From positions 889,592 through 953,591 of the forward strand of contig JADJCM010000003.1 in NCBI GenBank assembly GCA_016703225.1: DNA of 64,000 nucleotides, read 5' to 3'. The notes under the pieces are model-generated. The model made no database searches, was not told the origin of the DNA, and was given only the letters and a program-made list of their open reading frames with translations. Shown here piece by piece: positions 27,564-39,435 of this stretch. The position numbers and the translations under genes are program-made. The DNA comes from Lysobacterales bacterium. GTDB taxonomy: Bacteria; Pseudomonadota; Gammaproteobacteria; Xanthomonadales; Ahniellaceae. Numbering within the stretch: the stretch's first letter is position 1; the number at the start of each line of letters is the position of its first letter.

Positions 27564-28948
27564 GAGGCCAGCCCCTTCGGCATCGCCGCCAACTGTTCGA
27601 TTTCCACACGCAGCGTCTTCGCCAGCTCGGCGCGCGGCACCTCGTATTGCAATTCGCGCGGCATGTCCTTCACCGACACCGTCCCCTTGGCCATCTCGTC
27701 TTCGCCCAGCACCAGCACGAAGCGAATGCCGGCCTTGGATGCGTACTGGAACTGCTTGCCGAGCTTCTTTGGCTCCAACTGCACTTCGGTATTGATGCCG
27801 GCCGCGCGCAACTGCGTGGCCAGCTCGATGTACTTCGGCAGGTCGGCCTCGTTCATCAACGCGACCATCGCCTGCACGCTGCTGTTCGCAACACCGATCA
27901 GTCCGGCCTCGCGCAACTGCCAGAACAGTCGCGTCAATCCGATCGAGATGCCGACACCAGGGAGCTTCGACTTGGTGTAGTGCGAAGCCAGGTTCTCGTA
28001 GCGGCCGCCCGAGCAGATCGAGCCGATCTGTGGATGGTCGTTCAGCGTGGTTTCGTAGACGGTGCCGGTGTAGTAGTCGAGGCCGCGCGCAATTGAAAAG
28101 TTGATCGCGTAATTCGCTTCCGGCACGCCGAGTGCACGAACGAAAGCCAGCACTTCCCGGAGTTCGGCGATTCCGGCCTCGAGCATGGCGTTGCCGCTGC
28201 CGAGCGCATCGAGCTTGGCAATCGCATCGTCGTGGCCGCTCGAACGCTGCGAGATGAAAGCGAGGATCTGCGCAACCGTGTCGGCGCCAAGCTTGAAGTG
28301 CTCGCCGATCAAGGCATCGCGCACATAGGCCTCGCCGCGCTTGTCGATCTTGTCGACTTCGCGCAAGACCAGGCCCTGTTGTTCCGGATCGGTCACACCG
28401 ACACGCTCGAAGAAGCCGCGCATCAGCTTGCGGTTGTTCATCTGGATCGTGAACGGCCCGATCGCGAGTTCCGAGAAGATGCCGTGGATCACCGCCGGCA
28501 GCTCGGCATCGAAACGCACCGACAGCGCGTCCTTGCCGATCACGTCGATGTCGCACTGGTAGAACTCGCGGAAACGCCCACGCTGCGCCGACTCGCCGCG
28601 ATAGACGCGCTGCATCTGGTAGCGACGGAACGGGAACTGCAGCTGGTGCTCGTGTTCGGCGACGTAGCGCGCCAGCGGCACGGTCAGGTCGAAGCGCAGT
28701 GCCAGTTCCGGCTCGTCGCCCTGTTTCAGACTACCGGTCGACTGCACGAAATAGACCTGACGCTCAGTCTCCCCTCCGGTCTTGGTGAGCAGCACGTCAC
28801 TGAGCTCGATCGCCGGCGTCTCGACCGGCAGGAAGCCGAAGCGTTCGAAGTTGCGGCGGATGCTGTCGAGCACGCCCTGGAACGCGATCTGTTCCAGCGG
28901 CAACAGTTCGAGCACACCGGGCATGGTGCGGGGCTTGGTCAGGCTCAT
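27560..28948 (-). CDS. hisS: Histidine--tRNA ligase
   Basis: The 462-residue class II synthetase has motif 1 around the dimer interface, motif 2 ([26 protein letters not shown]) and the histidine-specific [13 protein letters not shown]. Motif 3 is [15 protein letters not shown], followed by a C-terminal anticodon-binding domain. The start at 28948 ([11 protein letters not shown]) is taken since upstream in-frame codons are unrelated. Its stop overlaps the GTG of the ammonia-lyase gene, so histidine charging and histidine breakdown are translationally linked. Confidence 0.95.
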   Translation of the reverse strand: MSLTKPRTMPGVLELLPLEQIAFQGVLDSIRRNFERFGFLPVETPAIELSDVLLTKTGGETERQVYFVQSTGSLKQGDEPELALRFDLTVPLARYVAEHEHQLQFPFRRYQMQRVYRGESAQRGRFREFYQCDIDVIGKDALSVRFDAELPAVIHGIFSELAIGPFTIQMNNRKLMRGFFERVGVTDPEQQGLVLREVDKIDKRGEAYVRDALIGEHFKLGADTVAQILAFISQRSSGHDDAIAKLDALGSGNAMLEAGIAELREVLAFVRALGVPEANYAINFSIARGLDYYTGTVYETTLNDHPQIGSICSGGRYENLASHYTKSKLPGVGISIGLTRLFWQLREAGLIGVANSSVQAMVALMNEADLPKYIELATQLRAAGINTEVQLEPKKLGKQFQYASKAGIRFVLVLGEDEMAKGTVSVKDMPRELQYEVPRAELAKTLRVEIEQLAAMPKGLAS

Positions 28949-29016
28949 GGGCGCGGCAGAAGGTGGTCCGAAAGGCCGCAAAGGCTAGCAGAATGAAACG
29001 GCCGATCCTGCAGGTG

Positions 29017-29045
29017 TTGCCGAACCCGGAAGCCCTCGCTAAGAT
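29017..29045 (+). promoter_or_regulatory. Promoter of tRNA-Pro
   Basis: TTGCCG (29017-29022) and TAAGAT (29040-29045) are 17 bases apart, with the tRNA beginning 18 bases after the -10 box. Confidence 0.75.
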
Positions 29046-29062
29046 GCGCGCCCTCACGTGTT

Positions 29063-29139
29063 CGGGGTGTAGCTCAGCCTGGTAGAGCGCTACCTTCGGG
29101 AGGTAGAAGTCGCAAGTTCGAATCCTGTCACCCCGACCA
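29063..29139 (+). tRNA. tRNA-Pro (anticodon CGG)
   Basis: A 77-nt cloverleaf has the acceptor CGGGGTG/CACCCCG with the C1-G72 pair typical of bacterial tRNA-Pro. The D arm is TAGCTCAGCCTGGTAGAGC, the anticodon stem CTACC surrounds loop TTCGGGA (anticodon CGG), the T loop is in AAGTTCGAATC, and CCA is encoded. It has its own promoter and a terminator hairpin 12 bases after the CCA. Confidence 0.96.
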
Positions 29140-29150
29140 ATCCAGACCAT

Positions 29151-29172
29151 GACGCCACCTTCGGGTGGCGTC
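29151..29172 (+). terminator. Intrinsic terminator after tRNA-Pro
   Basis: The perfect 9-bp stem GACGCCACC-ttcg-GGTGGCGTC is followed by GTCGTTTG. It also lies just beyond the convergent argH stop. Confidence 0.8.
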
Positions 29173-29185
29173 GTCGTTTGTGGCC

Positions 29186-30478
29186 TCAGCGCAGCAACTG
29201 CAGGCGCGTGGTCAGCACATCCAGGTGCAGCGCGGCGGCGGCGCCGGGCGACACGCGCTCAGCCAAACTCGTCTCGGGACTGCGTTCGCGGTCCTCGCTC
29301 GCGGTGTCCGCAGCCAGCCGGTAGGCCTCGCGAAACGGCAGACCGGCGACCGCGAGTTCGATCGCACGATCGGTCGCGTACATGCCCTGATCGATGGCGG
29401 CACGCAGCGCGTCGGGGCTCCATTCGACGGCCACGAACAGGCGCTGCGCCACTGCGAGCGCGGCTCGGCCATGCGCGAATGCGCGCAGCAGCGGTCCCTT
29501 GCTCGCCTGCAGATCGCGGTGATAGCCAAGCGGCAGCGACGTCAGCGACTGCAGCTCGGACATCGCGCCGTACACCACCGACGGGCTCGCACGCAGCAGC
29601 TCGACGACATCGGGATTGCGCTTGTTCGGCATCAATGAGGAGCCGGTGGTGAAGGCATTCGGCAGCGCCATGAAGCCGAACTCGGCGCTGCTGTAGAGGC
29701 TCAGGTCCCAGGCGAAGCGGCGCACGTCGTTCAAGGCCTGCGCCAACACGGCCAGTGCCTGCCATTCGAACTTGCCACGCGACAACTGCGCCGCGATCGG
29801 GTTGAGCAGCAAGCGCGCGAAGCCGAGGTCGGCGCTGACGCCCGCTCGATCCAGCGGCAGGTTCACGCCATAACCGGAGGCGGTGCCAAGCGGATTGGCG
29901 TCGATCCAGGATCGCGTCTGCCGCGCGAGTTCGGCGTTGTCGATGAACGACTCGGCCAGCGCCGCCCACCACATGCCGGTCGACGAAACCATGGCGCGCT
30001 GCAGGTGGGTGTAGCCCGGCATCGGCAAGTCGCCCTCGGCGTCGGCACGTTGCAGCGCCAATGCCGCGATGCCGACACAGCTTTGCTGCGTGTCGAGCAA
30101 CTGCTGCTTCAGCCACAGTCGCAACGCGACCAGCACCTGGTCGTTGCGGCTGCGCCCGGTGTGGATCTTGCGACCGAGATCGCCGAGCCGTTCGGTCAGC
30201 CACCATTCGATGGCGCTATGGCCGTCCTCGAAGCGCTCATCGAGCACGAAGGCACCGCTCTCAAATGCGCTCGACAGCGCCGCGAGCTCGGTCTCGAGTT
30301 GCGCGCACTCCGTTGCGGTCACGATGCCGATGCGCGCCAGGCCGCGCGCGTGCGCCGCACTGGCGGCGATGTCGTGCACCAGCAGTTCACGGTCAAGACG
30401 CACGTCGTCGCCGGCCATGAAGCGCATCAACTCCGCGTCGATCTCCACGCCTGCCTTGTTCCAGATCGGCGCCGTCAC
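29186..30478 (-). CDS. argH: Argininosuccinate lyase
   Basis: The 430-residue fumarase/aspartase-superfamily enzyme has a conserved [17 protein letters not shown]-terminal region, [10 protein letters not shown], the motif GYTHLQRAM and the signature loop [18 protein letters not shown]. It cleaves argininosuccinate to arginine and fumarate. The GTG start at 30478 overlaps the argC stop. It is the last gene of the arg operon. Confidence 0.95.
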   Translation of the reverse strand: MTAPIWNKAGVEIDAELMRFMAGDDVRLDRELLVHDIAASAAHARGLARIGIVTATECAQLETELAALSSAFESGAFVLDERFEDGHSAIEWWLTERLGDLGRKIHTGRSRNDQVLVALRLWLKQQLLDTQQSCVGIAALALQRADAEGDLPMPGYTHLQRAMVSSTGMWWAALAESFIDNAELARQTRSWIDANPLGTASGYGVNLPLDRAGVSADLGFARLLLNPIAAQLSRGKFEWQALAVLAQALNDVRRFAWDLSLYSSAEFGFMALPNAFTTGSSLMPNKRNPDVVELLRASPSVVYGAMSELQSLTSLPLGYHRDLQASKGPLLRAFAHGRAALAVAQRLFVAVEWSPDALRAAIDQGMYATDRAIELAVAGLPFREAYRLAADTASEDRERSPETSLAERVSPGAAAALHLDVLTTRLQLLR

Positions 30479-31422
30479 AGTTCGATGCCCTTGAGCTCGT
30501 CGAAGCCGAGCGCGAGATTCAGGTTTTGCATCGCCTGCGTCGCCGCGCCCTTGAGCAGGTTGTCGAGCACGCAGACCACGACCGCGCGACGCTGGTCTTC
30601 GCTGACGGTGATGCCGCCGATCAGCACGCCGTGCCTGTTCGCGATCGACGACACCCACGGCGCCTCCTCGCGGATCGAAATCAGCGGCTCGTCGTCATAG
30701 CGGTCGCGGAAGCGTTCGTACAAGGTCTCGACATCGCAGCGGTCGGACAGATGCGCATTCACGGTCATGGTGATGCCACGAAAATGCGCGGCCACGTGCG
30801 GCAGGAACTCGACCGGATGCGCGAGATGGCGGGTCACCTCGCGCTCGTGCAGATGCCCGATCAGGCTGTAGGGCATCAGGTTGTCCTTGAGCTTGAACGG
30901 GTCGTTCTTGTCACTCGGCGTGGTGCCGGCACCGCTGTAGCCGGACACGCCGAAACACTGCGCCGGCATGGACAACAGATCGGCGATCGGCGCCAGTGCC
31001 AGCTGCATCGCGGTCGCGTAACAACCCGGGTTGCTGATCCGGCGCTGACCCGGCGCGCTGAACCGCGTCAGTTCGGGTAGTCCGTAATACCAGCCGTCGT
31101 CGAAGCGATAGTCGGCGCTGAGGTCGAGCAGCACGGGATCGTGGCCCCGCGCGTCGATGGCGGTCACGAACTCGGCCGCACGTCCGTTCGGCAACGCGAG
31201 CACGATCGCATCGACCTGGCGCCGGCTGACCGCGTCCGCGCTCAGGTGCTCGTAACGCAGCAGGCCGAACGGCTTGTCGTCGTCGACGATGACCTCCTGC
31301 CCCGCCCATTCGCGCGAGGCGACGAAGTCGACCTCCAGCTCGCCGTGCGCGACCAGCAGGCGCAGCAGCTCCTGGCCGACATGGCCGCGTGCACCAACGA
31401 TGCCGATGCGTTTCGCATTCAT
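30475..31422 (-). CDS. argC: N-acetyl-gamma-glutamyl-phosphate reductase
   Basis: The 315-residue protein has an N-terminal nucleotide-binding motif ([18 protein letters not shown]), the catalytic Cys in [15 protein letters not shown] and [14 protein letters not shown]. It reduces N-acetylglutamyl phosphate to the semialdehyde. The second of two close ATGs (31422) is chosen: GGGAG is correctly spaced for it, and it gives an ATGA overlap with the GNAT gene. Confidence 0.94.
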   Translation of the reverse strand: MNAKRIGIVGARGHVGQELLRLLVAHGELEVDFVASREWAGQEVIVDDDKPFGLLRYEHLSADAVSRRQVDAIVLALPNGRAAEFVTAIDARGHDPVLLDLSADYRFDDGWYYGLPELTRFSAPGQRRISNPGCYATAMQLALAPIADLLSMPAQCFGVSGYSGAGTTPSDKNDPFKLKDNLMPYSLIGHLHEREVTRHLAHPVEFLPHVAAHFRGITMTVNAHLSDRCDVETLYERFRDRYDDEPLISIREEAPWVSSIANRHGVLIGGITVSEDQRRAVVVCVLDNLLKGAATQAMQNLNLALGFDELKGIEL

Positions 31423-32038
31423 GGACATGCTCCCGTTTCCAGCAGGAATTGCAGATTGCGCTTCACCGCCGGCCACTCCGATTCGATGATCGAGAACACC
31501 ACAGTATCGCGATATCCACCACCGGGAAGTTTCATGTGGTTACGCAGGATGCCGTCCTGCTTGGCGCCAAGGCGGGCGATGGCGGCGCGCGAGCGATGGT
31601 TCATGTAACTGGTGCGCAGCTCGACGGCACCGGCGCCGAGCGCCTCGAAGGCGTGCGCGAGCAGCAGGGACTTGGCGGCCGTGTTCAATGCCGTGCGTTG
31701 CACCCGCTGCGCATACCAGGTCCAGCCGATCTCCAGGCGCCTGTTGGTGACGTCGATATTGCAGTAGCGCGTGCTGCCGACGATCTCGCCACTGGGGTCA
31801 CGCACGACGAAGGGCACCGCCCAGCCAGCGCTTTGTTGCTGCATTGCCTGCACGACGTAATCGACCGTGGTCTGCGGCGTCGGCACCGAGGTGTAGAACA
31901 GTCGCCACAGCTCACCATCGCTGGCCGCGCGCCCCAGCGCCTCGGCATGTTCGGGCAACAGCGGCGACAGCGAGACCTGCGGGCTCGCGAGCGCCACCGG
32001 CTGCACCCACCAGGTTGGATCGATGGCTCCGAGCATGT

Positions 32039-32042
<4 letters not shown>
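31419..32042 (-). CDS. GNAT family N-acetyltransferase (RimJ/RimL-like) inside the arg operon
   Basis: The 207-residue protein has a GNAT fold of the COG1670 type: [45 protein letters not shown] and the acetyl-CoA loop [20 protein letters not shown], followed by [23 protein letters not shown]. It overlaps argAB upstream and argC downstream by 4 bases, so it is a fixed operon member. Its substrate is unknown. Glutamate acetylation is already covered by the fused NAGS domain next door, so it may modify a different amino compound or protein N-termini. Confidence 0.85.
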
Positions 32043-33341
<1,299 letters not shown>

Positions 33342-33355
<14 letters not shown>

Positions 33356-34436
33356 GTTGGATCACCTTTGCATAATGCGTTGCTGCGCGCTCGAGTTGTT
33401 CGAGCGCGACCCATTCGTCCGCCGTGTGCGCCTGAGCGATGTCGCCCGGGCCGAATACGATCGCGTGGTAGCCGGCCTGCGAGAACAGCGAGGCCTCGGT
33501 CCAGAAATCGACGGCATTGCCGATCGGCAGGCCGAGCGCATCGGCGAGATCGCGCGCGACCAATCGACGTTCCTCGGCAGTGGCGACGTCGCCGCTCGGC
33601 AACGACGGTCCGCGGAACGTCTCCTGGTACACCGCACGCTCCGCCACCGGCAGCAGGGCACGGAAGTCCGCATGCAGGCGTTCGACCTCCTGCGACGGCA
33701 AGGGGCGGAACCCGAAGCGCAGTTCGGTCGTCGGCGCGATCATGTTGGCCTTGATGCCACCCTCGATGCGACCGATGTTCAGGCGCAGGCCGGTCAGTCC
33801 ACCGAAGCGCAGGGAGCGGTCGGCTTCGACGCGATCGAGCAGCGCGTTCGAGAAGCGCACCGCCTGGTGCAGCGCCGAATCGAGCAGCGCGTTCGCACCA
33901 CTGGCATGTCCGGCCTGGCCGCTGAAATGCAGCAGCACCGAGCTGATGCCGCGATGCGCAAGCACGGCTTTGCACATGGTCGGCTCGGCGACCAGCACCG
34001 CGTCGAAGGCCGGCTTCTCGGCGAGGAACGCGGCGACGCCGCGGGCATCATTGGCTTCCTCGTCGCTGGTGAACAGCAAGGCGATGTCGCCTGGCACCTG
34101 CTGCACGACGGCCAGCAGGGCCGCGACTGCGCCCTTGATGTCGCAGGCGCCGAGCCCGATCGCGCGATCGCCGGCGACGCGCAACACGTGCGGTGCGGCG
34201 GTCCAGGCCGGGCTCGATGGCACGGTATCGAGGTGCACGTTGACCAGCACGCGCGGCGTGCCCCGCGTCGCGAACAGGCTGACCGAGCCGGCACCATGAT
34301 CACGGATGCGCACGTCGAATCCGGCCAGCTGCGACGCGCAGTACGCAAAAATGCCGCCCTCGTCGATCCGCCGCGGCGGATTGCGTGTGTCGAACGCGAC
34401 CAGTCGTTCGAGATGGCTCAGGATCTGCTCACGCAC
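33342..34436 (-). CDS. argE: N-acetylcitrulline / N-acetylornithine deacetylase (M20 family)
   Basis: The 364-residue M20 metallohydrolase has the zinc-ligand motifs [44 protein letters not shown] and VAEPT, with a dimerisation domain [20 protein letters not shown]. Because the partner gene encodes an acetylornithine carbamoyltransferase, the natural substrate is probably N-acetylcitrulline, as shown for Xanthomonas; that assignment rests on context. The GTG start at 34436 overlaps argG by 8 bases. Confidence 0.9.
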
Positions 34437-35646
34437 CCTTGGCCCTGCCCTTCTCGGCCCACAGGCTGGACGACATGCCATAGAGCTGGATGAAACCTTC
34501 GGCCTCGGCCACACCCCAGTTCGCGGATTGCGCATAGGTGGCGCCACGGCTGGTCAGCAGGTAGTCGGACTCGACCTTGATGGCATCGACTTTGGCCCCT
34601 TGGGTCTCGACCGTGACCTCGCCGCTCACGCGCGCCTGGCTGGACGCGATGAACGCCTCGCAATCGCGCTTGAGCGGATCATGGAAGAAGCCTTCGTAGG
34701 CCAGTTCCACCCACTTCTGCCCAATCATCGGCTTGAAGCGGTTCTGCGCCTTGGTCAGCACGGCTTCCTCGAGTGCATTGTGCGCGCAAGCGAGCACGGT
34801 CAGTGCCGGCGCCTCGTAGACGATGCGACCCTTGAGCCCGATCGTGGTGTCGCCGGTGTACAGGCCGCGACCGACGCCGTAATCGGCGAACTCGCGGTTC
34901 AACTGCGCCAGGATCGCGGCACCATTCATGGCGACGCCATCGACCGCGACCGCGACGCCCTGCTCGAAGCGAATCCGGCGTCGCAGCGGCTGCACAGGCC
35001 ACTGTGCGCGCGGCTTGCACCAGCCACGCGCGCCGACGCCGGGTTCCTCCCAGCGGTCGATCTCGCCGCCGGATAGGGTCACGCCGAGCACGTTCTCGTT
35101 GATGGTGTACGCCTTCACCTTGTCGCGCACGCCGAAGCCGCGCGCTTCCAGGTATTCGCGTTCGTACTTGCGCACCTCGCCCACCTCGCGCTGGATCTCG
35201 CGGATCGGCGCCAGGATCTCGTAGTCGCCGAGCGCCTTCACGGTCAGGTCGAAGCGCACCTGGTCATTGCCCATGCCGGTGCACCCGTGTGCGAACGCCC
35301 GCGTCCCGAGTTCGTCGCAACGCTTCAGCGAATGCTCGACGATCAGGTAGCGATCCGAGACCAACAGCGGATATTGGCCCTGGTACCACTGCCCGGCCTG
35401 GATCAACGGCACCACGAACGAGTCCCAGATCGGCTGCGCGATATCGACGGTCTGGTGCGTCTTGGCCCCGAGATCGGCGGCGCGTTGCTCGATGTAGGCG
35501 CGCTCCTCGGCATCGACACCACCGGTATCGGCGAACACGGTGTGCACCTCCCAGCCGCGCTCCTGCAAGTAGGGAATGCAGAAGCTGGTGTCGAGACCAC
35601 CCGAGAACGCCAGTACCACCCGCTTGTTGTCGTCCTTCCCGCTCAT
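34429..35646 (-). CDS. argG: Argininosuccinate synthase
   Basis: The 405-residue protein has the N-type ATP pyrophosphatase motif [18 protein letters not shown] at residues 9-26. It also has [23 protein letters not shown]-like [14 protein letters not shown] and [19 protein letters not shown] regions. It joins citrulline and aspartate. The start at 35646 (MSGKDDNKR) overlaps the argF' stop by 4 bases. Confidence 0.95.
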   Translation of the reverse strand: MSGKDDNKRVVLAFSGGLDTSFCIPYLQERGWEVHTVFADTGGVDAEERAYIEQRAADLGAKTHQTVDIAQPIWDSFVVPLIQAGQWYQGQYPLLVSDRYLIVEHSLKRCDELGTRAFAHGCTGMGNDQVRFDLTVKALGDYEILAPIREIQREVGEVRKYEREYLEARGFGVRDKVKAYTINENVLGVTLSGGEIDRWEEPGVGARGWCKPRAQWPVQPLRRRIRFEQGVAVAVDGVAMNGAAILAQLNREFADYGVGRGLYTGDTTIGLKGRIVYEAPALTVLACAHNALEEAVLTKAQNRFKPMIGQKWVELAYEGFFHDPLKRDCEAFIASSQARVSGEVTVETQGAKVDAIKVESDYLLTSRGATYAQSANWGVAEAEGFIQLYGMSSSLWAEKGRAKGA

Positions 35647-36680
35647 GCCTTTGCTCCCGTCTCTTGCTGATTCGACTGCCATTGAATGAGTTGTTTCATC
35701 ACCGCCTTCTGCACGTGCAGGCGGTTCTCGGCCTCGTCGACCGCGACGCAGTACGGCGCATCCATCACGCCGTCGGTGGCCTTGATGTTCCGGCGCAGCG
35801 GCAGGCAATGCGAGAACAGACCGTTGTTGGTCAGCGCCATCTTTTCTTCGTCGACGATGAAATGCTTGAGCATCGCGCGCATCGGCGCTTCGCCTTCCCA
35901 GGCACCGAAATAAGGCAGCGCGCCCCAGCTCTTGGCATAAACGACGTCGGCGCCGCGATAACCGTCCTCGATGTCATGGGTGATGCGGAACGATCCGCCG
36001 GCTTCGCCGACGTTCTGCTTCGCGATATCGATGTAGCGCGGGTCGAGGATATAGTCCGGGTTCGGACAGAGCAGGGTCACGTCCATGCCGAGTCGGGTTG
36101 CGATCGTCAGCGCCGAATTCGCGACCGCGGTGTTCAGCGGCTTCGGGTGCCAGGTCCAGGTCAGCAAGTACTTCTTGCCGCGCAGGTCACGGCCGAATTT
36201 CTCGCGCAGGGTCAGCGCATGCGCCAGTTCCTGGCAGGGATGGGTGATCGTCTCGAGGTTGATCACCGGCACCCGCGAATGCTTGGCGAAAGCCTTCAAC
36301 ACGCGGTCCTCGCGGTCATGGGCCCAGTCGCGGAATTTCGGGAAAGCCCGCACGCCGATCAGGTCGCAGTAGCGCGACAACACCTGCGCGACCTCGGCGA
36401 CATGTTCTTCGGCATCGCCATCCATCACCACGTTCGGCTCGAACTCGATGCCCCAGGCGTCCTTGCCCGGCGCCAGCACCACGGCGTGTGCGCCCAGCTG
36501 CCAGGCGCCGATCTCGAACGAGGTGCGCGTGCGCATGGACGGATTGAAGAACAGCAGCGCGATGGTGCGTCCGGCCAGGTCCTTGCCGAGCGGCGACTGC
36601 TTCAGGCACGCGGCCTCGTCGAGCAAGCCGTCGAGTTCGTTGCGACTCAGGTCCTGTGTATTCAAGAAATGGCGGATCAT
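35643..36680 (-). CDS. argF': N-acetylornithine carbamoyltransferase (AOTCase)
   Basis: The 345-residue transcarbamylase has the carbamoyl phosphate motif [25 protein letters not shown] and the acetylornithine-type [17 protein letters not shown], where OTCases have HCLP followed by a different loop. The Lys in NIKATD is the one reported as carboxylated in the Xanthomonas enzyme. It carbamoylates N-acetylornithine rather than ornithine. AGGAGAA precedes the ATG. It is the first structural gene of the arg operon and follows a putative attenuator. Confidence 0.95.
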   Translation of the reverse strand: MIRHFLNTQDLSRNELDGLLDEAACLKQSPLGKDLAGRTIALLFFNPSMRTRTSFEIGAWQLGAHAVVLAPGKDAWGIEFEPNVVMDGDAEEHVAEVAQVLSRYCDLIGVRAFPKFRDWAHDREDRVLKAFAKHSRVPVINLETITHPCQELAHALTLREKFGRDLRGKKYLLTWTWHPKPLNTAVANSALTIATRLGMDVTLLCPNPDYILDPRYIDIAKQNVGEAGGSFRITHDIEDGYRGADVVYAKSWGALPYFGAWEGEAPMRAMLKHFIVDEEKMALTNNGLFSHCLPLRRNIKATDGVMDAPYCVAVDEAENRLHVQKAVMKQLIQWQSNQQETGAKA

Positions 36681-36704
36681 GGATTCTCCTGGACGAAAAC
36701 GACA

Positions 36705-36727
36705 AAGCCCGGCACAGGGCCGGGCTT
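36705..36727 (-). terminator. Leader terminator (attenuator hairpin) upstream of argF'
   Basis: On the minus strand a perfect 9-bp stem AAGCCCGGC-cctgt-GCCGGGCTT is followed by TGTCGTTTTCG. It lies 24 bases upstream of the argF' start codon, inside the leader and not behind a gene, where a terminator only makes sense as an attenuator. CCGGCC in its 5' arm (36718-36723) can instead pair with GGCCGG at 36746-36751, a candidate antiterminator. Confidence 0.7.
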
Positions 36728-36754
36728 CGTGGAAAAAACGGAATGCCGGCCGGA

Positions 36755-36844
36755 TCAGTCGGATCGACGGCGCGCGCGCGAGGTCATGCCCGAGGCCTGG
36801 TAGGCCGAGCTGTTGAACATGGCGTTGGCGTTGAATTGCTGCAT
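36755..36844 (-). CDS. Putative arginine-operon leader peptide (29 codons, Arg-rich end)
   Basis: A short ORF upstream of argF' ends in [12 protein letters not shown]. Four of its last eight codons are Arg (CGC, CGC, CGT, CGA at 36764-36778), followed 27 bases later by the intrinsic terminator at 36705-36727. Stalling at these codons when charged tRNA-Arg is scarce would favour the GGCCGG/CCGGCC antiterminator. Three in-frame ATGs (36844, 36820, 36787) could be the start, and none has a good Shine-Dalgarno. The ORF is read directly from sequence; its function is inferred. Confidence 0.55.
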   Translation of the reverse strand: MQQFNANAMFNSSAYQASGMTSRARRRSD

Positions 36845-36881
36845 GGCCGCATTGAAACATGCGATGGCTGGAAAAAGCAAA

Positions 36882-36900
36882 GGGCCGCGCAAGGCGGCCC
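36882..36900 (-). terminator. Terminator of the glycine-zipper gene
   Basis: On the minus strand GGGCCGC-cttgc-GCGGCCC is followed by TTTGCTTTTTC, a typical intrinsic terminator. It separates the glycine-zipper gene from the arginine leader. Confidence 0.85.
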
Positions 36901-36925
36901 CGAACTTCGATGCTTGCCAGCGGAA

Positions 36926-37486
36926 TCAGTCCGCCGGCGCAATCGACACCCGCACGCGCATGCGCTCGCCCGGGTCGTAGTCGAGCCGCGACATGAACAC
37001 TTCGCCACGGTAGCGGTATTCGACGTCGTAACCGACCACGCGCCGCTCCTCGCGCTGCACCTCGACCATACGGCAGACCTCGCCACCGCGCTCGTAACGC
37101 CCGCCGGCGGAGCCGTTGTTCTTGTCGACATCGTGGCCGATGGCGCCGCCGATGACCGCACCGGCAACCGTTGCTGCGCGGCGACCGTCGCCCTTGCCGA
37201 CCTGGTTGCCGATGACCCCGCCGATGATTGCGCCGAGCACGGTGCCACCGCTCGGATCGCCGCCGGAACGGCCGCGATAGCGACCATCGCGTTCATAGCA
37301 TTCTTCGCGAGGTTCGCTGGTCATCACGGTCTCGTAGACCGGATCGACGCGCAACACATCGGCATACCCGTAACTGACACTTTCGGCCGCAGGCGCTCGT
37401 CCGTAACGGTCGTCGTAGGACGCGGACTGGGCCGCAACCAGCGAACTGGCGAGGGCGAGCACAAGAGCGATCAGGTTGCGATTCAT
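36926..37486 (-). CDS. Glycine-zipper 2TM domain envelope protein
   Basis: The protein has 186 residues. It has an N-terminal signal peptide ([17 protein letters not shown]) without a lipobox Cys. The central glycine zipper is [40 protein letters not shown] (about residues 82-120), and the C-terminal beta-rich segment has [24 protein letters not shown] and a closing RVRV. Such proteins sit in the outer membrane or periplasm (SlyB/YmgD-like); the function is uncertain. It has its own terminator and is divergent from cysS. Confidence 0.85.
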   Translation of the reverse strand: MNRNLIALVLALASSLVAAQSASYDDRYGRAPAAESVSYGYADVLRVDPVYETVMTSEPREECYERDGRYRGRSGGDPSGGTVLGAIIGGVIGNQVGKGDGRRAATVAGAVIGGAIGHDVDKNNGSAGGRYERGGEVCRMVEVQREERRVVGYDVEYRYRGEVFMSRLDYDPGERMRVRVSIAPAD

Positions 37487-37579
37487 GGTCGGCGCGTTCC
37501 TGGGAAGTCAGTGAAATTACAGCAGGTACGGACTGAACGGCTGCTAATGGCGGATAGACTAGGCAGCTCGCCAGGACCC

Positions 37580-38968
37580 ATGCCGATGCCCCTGACCCTG
37601 TTCAATTCCATGACCCGCCAGCCCGAGCGTTTTGTGCCGCTGCAGCACGACCGCGTGACCATGTACGTGTGCGGACCCACCGTTTACAACTATGTGCACA
37701 TCGGCAATGCGCGTGGTCCAGTAGTGTTCGGCATCCTCGCGCGGCTGCTGCGCCGCCACTATCCGAAACTGGTCTATGCCCGCAACATCACCGATGTCGA
37801 CGACAAGATCAACCAGGCGGCGATCGATCAACAGGTGCCAATCACGGCAATCACCGACAAGTTCACCGCCGCCTATCGCGAACACATGGGCGCGCTCGGC
37901 GTTGACCTTCCCGATCTGGAGCCGCACGCGACCGCGCACATCCCGCAGATCATCGCGATGTGCGAGCGCCTGATCGAGTCCGGGCACGCCTATGCCGCCG
38001 AAGGCCATGTGCTGTTCGCGGTCGACACCTATCCAAAGTACGGCCAACTGTCGCGGCGCTCGACCGACGAGATGCTGGCCGGCGCGCGTGTCGAAGTGGC
38101 GCCGTACAAGCGCAGCGCCGGCGACTTTGTGTTGTGGAAGCCGTCCACGCCGGAACTGCCCGGCTGGGACTCACCTTGGGGCCGCGGCCGCCCCGGCTGG
38201 CATATCGAGTGCTCGGCGATGTGCGAGTCCGCGTTCGGCGAGACCATCGACATTCATTGCGGCGGCATCGACCTGCAGTTTCCGCATCACGAGAACGAGG
38301 TCGCGCAATCGGTATGCGCCCACGGCGGCAAACCGTTCGCGCGCTGGTGGCTGCACAACGGCATGCTCAACATGGACGGGCGCAAGATGTCGAAATCGCT
38401 CGGCAATGTCTTCCGAATCGACGAGGTGCTGGCCCACCACCCGGCCGAGGCGCTGCGCCTGGCGCTGATGTCGGCGCACTACCGCCAGCCGCTGGACTGG
38501 ACCGAGGGCCTGATCGAGCAATGCGTGCGCAGTCTCGACCGGCTGTACGGCACCCTGCGCGATCTGGTGTCGATCGAAGCCGCACCCGGCACGGTCCCGG
38601 ACGCCGTCGAGTCGGCCCTGCTCGATGATCTGAACACGCCGCAAGCCCTGGCCGCGCTGTCACAGATCGCTGCCGATGCGCGTCGCGCAGACAACGATGC
38701 CGATCGCGCACGACTGAAGGCGGAGCTGCTTTCCGGTGGCCTTGCGCTGGGACTGCTGCAGCAAGACCCGGCAGCATGGTTCGCGCGCGGCACTGCGGGA
38801 AGCAAGCTCGATACCGCCGCCATCGACGCCCGCGTCCAGGAACGCCACGCGGCGAAGCAGGCGCGTGATTTCGCCAAAGCCGATGCCATCCGCAAGGAAC
38901 TGGCGGAGAAGGGCATCGAAGTCGAGGACACGCCGGCCGGTCCGCGCTGGAAGGTCGCCGCGAAATGA
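37580..38968 (+). CDS. cysS: Cysteine--tRNA ligase
   Basis: The 462-residue class I synthetase has the HIGH-type motif in [13 protein letters not shown], a zinc site ([11 protein letters not shown]ys, [15 protein letters not shown]) and the KMSKS motif in [10 protein letters not shown]. It ends in a short DALR-like C-terminal domain. Two ATGs six bases apart (37580 and 37586) are possible; AGGA is better spaced for 37586. A frame extension upstream to 36656 is open only by chance. It is coupled to sufE by a 4-base overlap. Confidence 0.95.
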   Translation: MPMPLTLFNSMTRQPERFVPLQHDRVTMYVCGPTVYNYVHIGNARGPVVFGILARLLRRHYPKLVYARNITDVDDKINQAAIDQQVPITAITDKFTAAYREHMGALGVDLPDLEPHATAHIPQIIAMCERLIESGHAYAAEGHVLFAVDTYPKYGQLSRRSTDEMLAGARVEVAPYKRSAGDFVLWKPSTPELPGWDSPWGRGRPGWHIECSAMCESAFGETIDIHCGGIDLQFPHHENEVAQSVCAHGGKPFARWWLHNGMLNMDGRKMSKSLGNVFRIDEVLAHHPAEALRLALMSAHYRQPLDWTEGLIEQCVRSLDRLYGTLRDLVSIEAAPGTVPDAVESALLDDLNTPQALAALSQIAADARRADNDADRARLKAELLSGGLALGLLQQDPAAWFARGTAGSKLDTAAIDARVQERHAAKQARDFAKADAIRKELAEKGIEVEDTPAGPRWKVAAK

Positions 38969-39384
38969 GCGACGTCGCGCTGACCGACCCGGTCCAGCAG
39001 GGAATCGCCGACGAGTTCGGTTTCTTCGGAGACTGGAGCGAGCGCTACCAGTACCTGATCGACCTTGGCCGCAAGTTGCCGCCCTTCCCCGAGGAATGGC
39101 GCACCGAGGCGAACCGCCTGCATGGCTGCCAGTCGATGGTCTGGGTCGTCCATGAAGGAAACGCCGACAAACTCGTCTTCCACGCGATCAGCGATTCCTC
39201 GATCGTGTCCGGGCTGATTGCCCTCACTTTGCGCGTGTATTCCGGACGCAGCGCCGCCGAGATCCTCGCCTGCGAACCTCTGTTCATCGAGGCCATCGGC
39301 CTGGGCAAGCATTTGTCGGTCACCCGAGCCAACGGTCTGGCCGCACTGATCGCAAGGATCAAGGACACCGCCGCCAAGGCCTGA
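38965..39384 (+). CDS. sufE: SufE family cysteine desulfuration protein
   Basis: The 139-residue SufE/CsdE protein has the sulfur-accepting Cys in [11 protein letters not shown], the region [16 protein letters not shown] and the C-terminal [12 protein letters not shown]. It takes persulfide sulfur from a SufS-type desulfurase for Fe-S cluster assembly. The suf operon is elsewhere; here it is cotranscribed with cysS. A strong terminator follows. Confidence 0.94.
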   Translation: MSDVALTDPVQQGIADEFGFFGDWSERYQYLIDLGRKLPPFPEEWRTEANRLHGCQSMVWVVHEGNADKLVFHAISDSSIVSGLIALTLRVYSGRSAAEILACEPLFIEAIGLGKHLSVTRANGLAALIARIKDTAAKA

Positions 39385-39389
39385 AACGG

Positions 39390-39413
39390 AAGACCCCGCC
39401 GCAGCGGGGTCTT
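39390..39413. terminator. Bidirectional terminator between sufE and dksA
   Basis: The perfect 10-bp stem AAGACCCCGC-cgca-GCGGGGTCTT lies between convergent genes, with A and T residues on the two flanks. Confidence 0.85.
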
Positions 39414-39435
39414 CGTGTCATCGCGAGGAGTGCGA

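Noticed and set aside
27564..28556. N-terminal fusion of the ammonia-lyase to 331 extra residues
   Set aside because: Those codons are an out-of-frame reading of hisS; the GTG overlapping the hisS stop is the natural start.
36781..36810. GGCC-TACCA-GGCC hairpin upstream of the Arg codons as a riboswitch
   Set aside because: The 4-bp stem is too short and no known riboswitch aptamer pattern is seen; it may be part of the attenuator leader.
36656..37579. N-terminal extension of cysS to a 770-residue protein
   Set aside because: The extension reads antisense through the glycine-zipper gene; the class I synthetase starts normally at 37580 or 37586 with a ribosome binding site.
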